Assembly (NCBI RefSeq): GCF_000699445.3
Contig: NC_067197.1
Span: 34,269,809-34,333,808 of the forward strand
From: Schistosoma haematobium
Taxonomy: Eukaryota > Platyhelminthes > Trematoda > Strigeidida > Schistosomatidae
Direction of reading: 5' to 3'
DNA: 64,000 nucleotides
Below the pieces are notes generated by a model. The model did not search any database and was not told the origin of the DNA. It worked only from the letters and a program-made list of their open reading frames with translations. Of this stretch, positions 57,249-64,000 are shown in pieces (the first letter of the stretch is position 1; each line of letters begins with the position of its first letter). The position numbers and the translations under genes were made by a program.

Positions 57249-60200
57249 CTGAAAATCGAAAAACTCATTTGAAACCAAGTGGATATAATTAAAACAAAAT
57301 ATATCAAGTGTTAACTAACTAGTTCTTTTACAATATGTATTCGAAACAGAGTTAAAGCAGTGAAAATCTTATATTTACCGAAAACTTGGCAACGTAAAAA
57401 GATGAAATTAGGTAAGGAATTAAAATAAGTGGGTTGTATATTAATCATCAATGAAAGCTACAATGAGCTACAATAAGAAAAGACTTTGGGTTGCCAAAGA
57501 TCAACTGCATATCTAATAACAATTAGTTTAAGACGAAAACCAGAGAATAATAAATAAATTCTCCAATGTCACTAAACGATTAACTAGCCTTAACAGTGTA
57601 AATATTATGTAGATTATTTTATCCTAACTAGACTATTACAGTTTGTCCTGAATAGAATAAGTCTGAAAGATTTACTTTGATGAACTGTACATTTTATAGA
57701 ATTGGGGAAATGGATAAATATGCCTTACAATTATTGAAGTCAGTATTTGAGAAAATAGGTATTATGACTACTGGACTATATGAATAAATTTATTCATTCA
57801 GTCGATTGACATTTTCACTGAACAAGGTGAAATTCTTGTTTGTAGCATTAAAATGTATCCTCGAATAAAGGCGTTTAGGAATCCCAGTTGATAAGATGGT
57901 GGTTGGAAGTAGTCAGCATGAAACCCTGGACCCGGGTTTCGTGCTACTTGGCACTCGTCAGCAAGGTGTACCTGTATTATTCTTGAGGGAACTGACACCC
58001 GTGACGGATTCGATCCCGTGTCACTCAGCTTCGGAGTCAGAGACGTTACCACTGAGCTGTCCGGGCCGCGACTGACCTCCTGTAGGACTGAGATGTATTT
58101 AAATCCCTGCGTGATGATCAATGTTCTGTATGTCAGGTCCTTTTTAGTGTAGATCGATAGTAAATCCCTATTGGTAATTTACGAGAAACAGTAAATTATT
58201 GTTAACTACATTTAAACTTTTCAATTTCTTATTCTCAAATTAAGGAACAAAACCTGACAAAAATGTAAAATAATAATCTGGTTGAAAGAACGGTTGGTTG
58301 TTTTAATGCGTTTTTTCACTGTGTAGGTAAGCTCTGAAGGAAACTTTATATGAAATAAGCAACGAGTTACATATAGTTCGCGACTATTAACGTCATGTTT
58401 CGAGAGTCAGTCAGTCAGCTACAACGTAGGACCAGGCACATATATGCATCGGTCCAAGTTGCCATACCTCATTACCACAACAAGATGGACACCGCATTCA
58501 TAAAAGTAGTTAATTCAGAGGTGGTAATATATAAAAGAAAGATTGCAATGAGGATATAGCACAGGAAGAAAGAGTTAGTTCGTAGAAGGAAAGATATGAA
58601 GCGATTTTAATCTCTTAGTTTAAGGGAAGATAGAGAGTGTATACACCGACGCCATTGTGATCGACTCTGGGCCATGTCAACAAGAGTCTCCAACCATTGG
58701 TTACGATGGACACGCGGACCCCAACCAAGTAGTCTGCATCTATCAACATGGCTCAGACTAGAAGTTAGTGACTTCAAGCACTGATGCCACGTTTTGGTTT
58801 GGCCGCCCCTAACTTTCTTCCAACCATCCCGAACACCGGTTAGCATTGCACGTCGTGGTAATCGGTGTTCAGGCATACGTAACACGTGGCCTAACCATCT
58901 CAGTCGATGAAGATTCACAACCTCATCGACTGATTTACCATCATTCCGTAATACCTAATAAGTTGTCAACGCGTTCGACTACTTCACTCCCTATCCTTAG
59001 TTCAAGTGTTGACGCAGACCAGTCCTGAAGCAACAACTTGCATTTCGAGGGAGAGAAGCGCATTCCAAACATTCTGGCATTGTTGCTTAGTGCTACCAAA
59101 AGACTCTGCATTTTATCAGCGTCTTCACTAAACATGACTATATCATCTGCGTATTCTAAGTCGATAAGTGGACCTCCTGGAAGGAGATCAATGCCCGAGA
59201 ATTCAGTAGACGAGAATGTTATTTCCATCAGTAGGTCCATGATGAAGTTCAACAAAAATGGAGAAAGTGGACAACCTTGACGGACACCACTTGAGGTTGC
59301 AAAAGTAGATGACAGTTCGCCATAAGCTCTGACTCGACTAGTAGTGTTCGAGTAAAGAGCCTTCACAAGGTTTATGTACTTCTGAGGTACGCCTTCCAAT
59401 GACAGACACTGCCACAGAACCTCGCGGTCTACCGAGTCAAATGCTGCTTTTAAGTCAAGAAAGACCACCATTGTCGGACGCCGGTAAGTATGCCTATGTT
59501 CTAGAACCTGACGAATGGTGAATATGTGATCGATGCAGCCACGACCAGGTCTGGAGCCAGCTTGATTGTCTCGTGTTTGCAGTTCACGAGTCTTAGTTAA
59601 GCGTTTGATAATTATCGAGGCTAGTACTTTAGATACTATATTAGCTAAACTAATCCCTCTGTGGTTGTCGCAAGATGATTTTGACCCTTTCTTATATATT
59701 GGGACGATAAGTGATTGTGACCAGTCAGATGGAATAGCGTCTAACTCCCAGATCTTAGCTAAAATATTGGTCAACCTAATCGCTAAAATTGGACCACAAT
59801 GCTTAAAGACCTCTGAAGCCAATCCATCTGGACCAGCTGACCTTTCTCGTTTCAGATTAACTATAGCCTTTTGAACTTCTGCTAGAGTTGGGGGACCTGG
59901 CTGGCAGTAGTGGGAATGGTGTAATTAAACTATTCGTAGTGAAAAATCAGAGCAAACTTATGGTGATATCTTTGGTAAAATATGGGTAAACAATGCACCG
60001 ATGAGACGTATTCTCTCCAAGCCGTACTTACGAGTGTGTTTGACTGAAAGATTGTGAACTTCCAGTAGGGATAAGGTGCCGAAGAACCAAGCCTATTAAT
60101 CAGGCCTTAATTGTACTAAAATTCATGTTATAAATAAACCAGTACACTTCATCACGAAAAGGACTTACCGGCTATAGCCGAACTAGTCTCTGGAGAGTAC

Positions 60201-60388
60201 CATATAGTTAATATAAATTTCAATGATGCTTTAGGTCTTCTTTGACAACTAAGACAATAGCTATTCCTCTTGCGGTATTCGTAGTCTGAGTCCGACGTTG
60301 AACTTGAGTGCATACTGCCGTTAACCACTTCGCCACATTTATTAGGTGAATATGAACGAACTTCAGCGACCGGCTGACCACCTTCCAT
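57139..60388 (-). CDS. Unrecognised two-exon gene, 109 codons
   Basis: Exon 1 (60388-60169) starts with ATG, with an in-frame TAA nine codons upstream. It encodes 73 codons plus G, ending GCCG|GTAAGT, a near-perfect donor. Exon 2 (57248-57139) follows CGATTTTCAG and encodes 35 residues and TAA. The lengths 220 and 110 sum to a whole number of codons. The protein has a Ser-rich, polar N-terminal half (SSSTSDSDYEYRKRNSYC, with a CLSC pair), a short hydrophobic-aromatic stretch (LKFILTIWYSP) and a predicted helical C-terminus (EVQLQEIV...KDILQLAEKHF). No signal peptide or family was recognised. The 2.9-kb intron contains a truncated family A LINE and a hammerhead repeat. The call rests on splice signals and phase only. 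Confidence 0.6.
57249..57884. other. Intron sequence of the small - strand gene
   Basis: AT-rich with no repeat recognised. Confidence 0.4.
57885..58085 (-). mobile_element. tRNA-like/hammerhead repeat, second subtype
   Basis: The - strand reads a tRNA-like part: GACAGCTCAGTGGTAACG (A box) and GGGATCGAATCCGTC (B box). A linker with ACAGGTACACCTTG leads to the hammerhead at 57929-57961 and a GGTTTCATGCTGACTACTTC end. The tRNA and ribozyme sequences differ from the 29.6-kb subtype, but the architecture is the same. Confidence 0.8.
57929..57961 (-). ncRNA. Hammerhead ribozyme core, covarying subtype
   Basis: CUGACGA, stem II GUGC/GCAC, GAAA, stem III ACCCGGGU and GUC. Stem I pairs CCUUG with CAGGG. 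All core residues are intact, and each stem differs from the 29.6-kb ribozyme by compensated changes. Confidence 0.82.
58405..59925 (-). mobile_element. Family A non-LTR retrotransposon, 5'-truncated copy
   Basis: On the - strand RT sequence from about 59925 (AEVQKAIVNLKRE region) runs to the 3' UTR and a (CTGA)n tail at 58405-58420. It is closely similar to the 4.2-10.3 kb copy. About 300 bp between RVDNL and KSVDEVVNLHR are deleted near 58960. It lies inside the intron of the small - strand gene, same orientation. Confidence 0.9.
58607..59925 (-). pseudogene. Family A RT, truncated
   Basis: The first frame (59822-58941) has SLIVPIYKKGSKSSCDNHRG, NQAGSRPGRGCIDHIFTIRQ, VVFLDLKAAFDSVDREVL, GVRQGCPLSPFLLN and LEYADDIVMFSEDADKMQ. 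This palm is intact over most of its length. After the internal deletion the C-terminus (58918-58607) resumes with LRWLGHVLRMPEHRLPRR and ends SSLKLRD. Endonuclease is absent. Confidence 0.87.
60169..60388 (-). CDS. Exon 1 of the unrecognised - strand gene
   Basis: Start ATG at 60388-60386 and donor at 60168/60167. Base composition is higher in GC than its flanks and codon use looks coding-like. Confidence 0.6.
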
Positions 60389-61467
60389 GAATTTATAGTC
60401 GAAATTTGATAATTAATCCTTCACAGAAAATAGGGTAACTAGTAAATACATCCTGTGGGGCATAGAAAAGTAATAAAATAAATACAGAAGTTGGTATGGT
60501 AGTGGTACTCTAGAAGCTTTTCGAAAAATGTACAGTATGACTGTATAGAATATTAGATTGATTATAATAGTTGGGGGAAATTGGGAATATTTTATAACGA
60601 CAATTTACAAATCCCGGTAGCCAAGTTACTGTCTATGGCACAAACTTATTGTAAAGAAAAGCGATACTATGGGGATGTCTGAACGGAAGTAGGGGGAACG
60701 GCGTGTTAAAACGAGATGAAATAGACAACCGCCAATTGCTAAAACCGTTGACTCATCTCTTCAAAAATCACTAGTTAGTTGTAGTCTGGTATCTTGTCTA
60801 TTGCAGACAGGAAAGGAACATAAACTAGATCGTTACTGTTTTGGGTTCTAAAGTATGCATACATAATGGCAATCGTACAACGAACATTTCATTTAGTCTC
60901 TGAAAAGTATTCTATTCAATCGGTCAAAAAGCTTAAAGTATCTGAATTTTTAGGTAACAACACTAAAGCTGTTTCGTTTTGAGTAAACTTTACCAAGTCT
61001 GTTCATTGCTTATCTATTTGTTCGAATTCGTTGAATATATTGCTTTTGTAGAATTTGGCTGCATAAAAGCACTCTGACAAGACCAAAGTAAATAAACGGA
61101 AAGTTTATGTTAAGATAAAACACTTTAAAACGAATGCTTTGGGAGCTATGCGTCAAACCCAAGAACACCTTGCATAGTATTTCTGCAAGTATTGACTTGA
61201 TGAGGGTAAAGGACTAGTCTAAATATTGCTAACTGACAGGAAAAATACAAAAATAGTGCATAAAAACGAGTACAAACATAGGAGAAATCTACTGTCTTAA
61301 TTTAGTTTGATCAAACGACCATTTAGAAAGATAAGCATTAAATACAGACAGGGAACTCAACGATATCTTATGAGAATAGTAACAAGTAAGTTCATTAAAT
61401 CATAGGAGTTTATTAGATGGTCAAGTTGGGACATGAAGTACGTGTGCATAAATCATTGTACTGTTTA
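60389..61467. other. Upstream region of the small - strand gene
   Basis: No TATA box or repeat was clearly recognised. The region would hold the promoter of the gene starting at 60388. Confidence 0.4.
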
Positions 61468-61680
61468 GTAGTCAGTCAATCAATGTACGATTTGGAACAT
61501 GTGTGGGTTAATTCAAGTTGTCGATGTAACGACACAATCTTGAACACTACGTGATTGTACTCAACGACTTTCATTTCTTTCTACCACAGTTGGAGTTAGT
61601 ATTCCCATCGTGATCTTGTTTTGGATTTCTGCTCATTGTACTGGTACTAAAAGGAGCAACTATTATTAACATTTATACTG
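61468..61680 (-). repeat. Strongly decayed family A 3'-end fragment
   Basis: AGTCAGTCAATCAATGTACG and GGTTAATTCAAGTTGTCG, then TTGAACACTACG, follow the order of the family A 3' UTR at 58405-58500. Many substitutions separate them. Confidence 0.4.
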
Positions 61681-64000
61681 TCTTAAATAACTACTAACGA
61701 TATAACTTGTGCAAATATTCGAGGGTTTATGAACTTTAGGAGCGAAATATCCCTGAAGATATATGGAACTGGCCAGTGAAGTTTTAGCTGTTGTGGAGAG
61801 CTAGACGGGAATATTTGCAGAAACAGACAGTGAAGAACAACGAATATAAGACGACTAGTGGTTTAGGTTACCACAAAATAACAACTGAAAATCAGTTGAA
61901 ATAGGGTGATATGAGTACTGAGAAAATATGAACGAACAGTGGCTCAGATACAGTAGCGAGGTGATCAAGAACTGAAAATAAGTGGAACATAGTCCGTTGT
62001 CAATTGGAAAAGATTAGATACATCAATAAGAGTTTGTCTTTGGGACTGCAGTGTGGTTCTTCATAGTCAAAATGAGCCAGATAGTATGCGAATCCTGAAT
62101 AGTATTTGTTTAGATTCCATATTTTAAAGAGGCTTTCAGGCCACTACGAGTATGGTTACAGAATAAACGATGAACTTGGCCAAAAGATATGTTAGCCTTT
62201 ACTATACGATGAAGCCGAAACTGGCTTGATTTCAAAGATCTTACTGGAAATAGTTGAAATTCGTAGGAGCTTCATCACTAATAGATCTTAACTGGTCGAT
62301 ATTGTAATTTAACATAAGTGAAGATTGCTTCGTCATCACAACTTTTCGTCTAACAACATCTGAAGAAAGACGGCATAACATATTTAAAAAAGTCGAGGCT
62401 ACACAAACATAAATTGAGATATCACTACTTGACATAATTCATAACTATCACGCAGTAACTCACAGGCACTCCAAATCCGGAGATCTGAACTTCCCGCCCG
62501 TCTATGAGAAACCCAAACTTCCCTCGCTCTCGAAATGTTTAATAATTTGAATTCTTAGGTGACCCTGCTTTTCCTCTTATACCACCCTGATGTTTTGTTT
62601 TAATTAACCGCCAAAAATGAAAGGTAAGCGCTACATAATGTGGTTTTTTTCGGGGTGTTTAATTGGGTTGATTATGATTGTTTTTGGGTCTGGAACCTCA
62701 TTATACTGTATCACCTAGTGCTCATCATAGTCTTCAATGTGATAATATTGGTGTGATGGTACAGACTTTCGTTGTGAAGTTATAAGCAGTTTCAACGTTC
62801 CCACCTGTTTAATTTTTTTGGTCAACAATATTTTGCTGCTCTTAAGTTTTCTTTACAATAAAGCGATGAACTTCTTAACTTACGTTGACGTGGTGTGATG
62901 AGTTTTTCCTAGTTGAGTACTCAAGTATGCAGAGATGATATTATGTACTTTTCTAAATGACTCGAGTCACTTTACCGATAATTTTTGGAAAAAGTACCAG
63001 TAAAGTATGCTTTATTGGGATGTATTTCTGTTTTTCACTATTAGTACTCTGAATTCGCTGTAGTTAAGAGGGAGTAAAACTCTGATGGTCAAATCACCTA
63101 ACATATGGGTCGTAAATTTTACCGCTCTCAATATGTTGATGATCCTTTAATTTGGAGAGATCTACAAGCGACTCACCTCACAAAACTTTAGGTATCCCGA
63201 ATAATGCATAAACATAGGGGTCAAAAGATCCCGTTCCTTTTTTAACGCTAGTATTAAATACTAATGTATAATAGGAATAAATCGATTTCGTACTTTGGGT
63301 AATTTTAGTACCACAATCCAATATCGGTGTCTCTTCTCATTGTCTTTCGCCGATTGACGGGGCATACTCTTAATTTCGGTATATAATTTTGGTTAATGAT
63401 TGCATTACTCCGTTTCGAACTTCAAGTAAGCTGGATGAGTAACCTAAGCATCCCTATCTAAGTAGTTTAAAGGTATGGAATGCATCTGTAACATCAAACC
63501 CTCTTGTCTTCTGGATCTCAATGTATTATGATTTAAGGTAAGCAGAATCTAATTCTTCGGTTTATTGCGTGTTCGGAGTTTAAGAATATTTGGAGTCTGT
63601 CTAGCGTTTTACTTGAAGCTCCCAAGTCAGTACGTTCCTGCTAATTCCTAGATGCTTCGGCGTTTTGAACATTTTCCTGGTCTACGTAACTAATTCATCA
63701 ATATATACTATATCACTCTAAGCTATCGGCAAGCGGTAGATAATAACTTGACATATCTCCAAAGCTATTCCACTTTTGAAAGGCTAGTGCATGAGTCATT
63801 CATTGGCGTATCATGCGATACGAAGGTTGTCAAAGGTGTCATTCTTATCTTATTAATTTTAAAAACAGTCTGAATCAGGTTATTTCGCATTATCTGAATA
63901 CCTGTTTGATGAAGTTCCATCATTCCTTTTGGTCATGATAGTTAGTGTTACTCGAACACAAGCCACGTAAAGCTTAGGTTTAAGACGTCTTAGTAATTCT
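61681..64000. other. Unassigned sequence
   Basis: No gene was supported. A stretch around 63380-63700 has vague RT-like words on the - strand (EVRNGV) but too many breaks to call. A candidate initiating exon at 62617 is listed in the findings. Confidence 0.35.

Noticed and set aside
62241..62435. 64-codon frame on the - strand
   Set aside because: No splice signals in phase and no recognisable family.
63380..63700. RT-like words on the - strand (EVRNGV)
   Set aside because: No continuous alignment with families A, B or C; too decayed to separate from chance.

Overview
The window is 64 kb of AT-rich, intron-rich animal DNA, most likely from a schistosome blood fluke. The evidence is the hammerhead-ribozyme/tRNA-like repeats of the Sm-alpha type (about a dozen loci), several families of APE-type non-LTR retrotransposons that resemble schistosome RTE-like elements (SR2/Perere type; family names are from memory, not searched), Penelope-like fragments, Gypsy LTR pieces and a spliced ADAM17-like gene. 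No bacterial or organellar genes and no CRISPR array were seen. The species cannot be named from this sequence alone.

Host genes. (1) An ADAM17/TACE-like membrane metalloprotease runs on the + strand from before the window to 16479. Seven exons were reconstructed by homology, splice consensus and phase: 2103-2241, 10721-10956, 12053-12284, 12703-12915, 13839-14321, 15577-15665 and 16453-16479. They cover the second half of the catalytic domain, the disintegrin-like and Cys-rich/membrane-proximal regions, the transmembrane helix and a very short tail. (2) An unrecognised two-exon gene of 109 codons lies on the - strand (exon 1 60169-60388, exon 2 57139-57248). Everything else with coding character is a mobile element.

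Layout. 1-1641: 3' end of a Gypsy element (integrase plus 3' LTR). 2242-10720: an 8.5 kb ADAM17 intron with a decayed LINE fragment (2830-3470) and a near full-length LINE (family A, 4247-10290) split by a second LINE (family B, 7873-9955, - strand) with a 14-bp target duplication. The smaller ADAM17 introns hold a family B leader-plus-tail derivative (11500-11942), a Penelope GIY-YIG fragment and a hammerhead SINE. 17455-21290: a long family B copy on the - strand. 22.3-30.7 kb: a run of tRNA-like/hammerhead repeats, several of them head-to-head inverted dimers, including one with 83-bp arms that match without mismatch (29445-29695). 32-39 kb: family C LINE pieces, a Penelope RT fragment and an LTR/gag fragment. 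40-50 kb: sparse, with two opposed copies of an LTR (about 41.55-42.07 and 48.23-48.73 kb) and a second deleted family B derivative (44520-45297). 52133-56055: a full-length family A element flanked by a 13-bp target duplication. 58405-59925: a truncated family A copy inside the intron of the small - strand gene. 60.4-64 kb: little recognisable.

How it fits together. This is a gene landscape diluted by retroelements. Families A, B and C end in different short-repeat tails (CTGA, AAAT/TTAA and GTAA types). None of the LINE copies seen has an intact reading frame, and two family B copies share the same internal deletion, frameshift and stop, which implies spread of an already defective master. 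The most interesting material is the set of ribozyme/tRNA-like repeats, with compensatory stem changes between copies and a recurrent inverted-dimer architecture.
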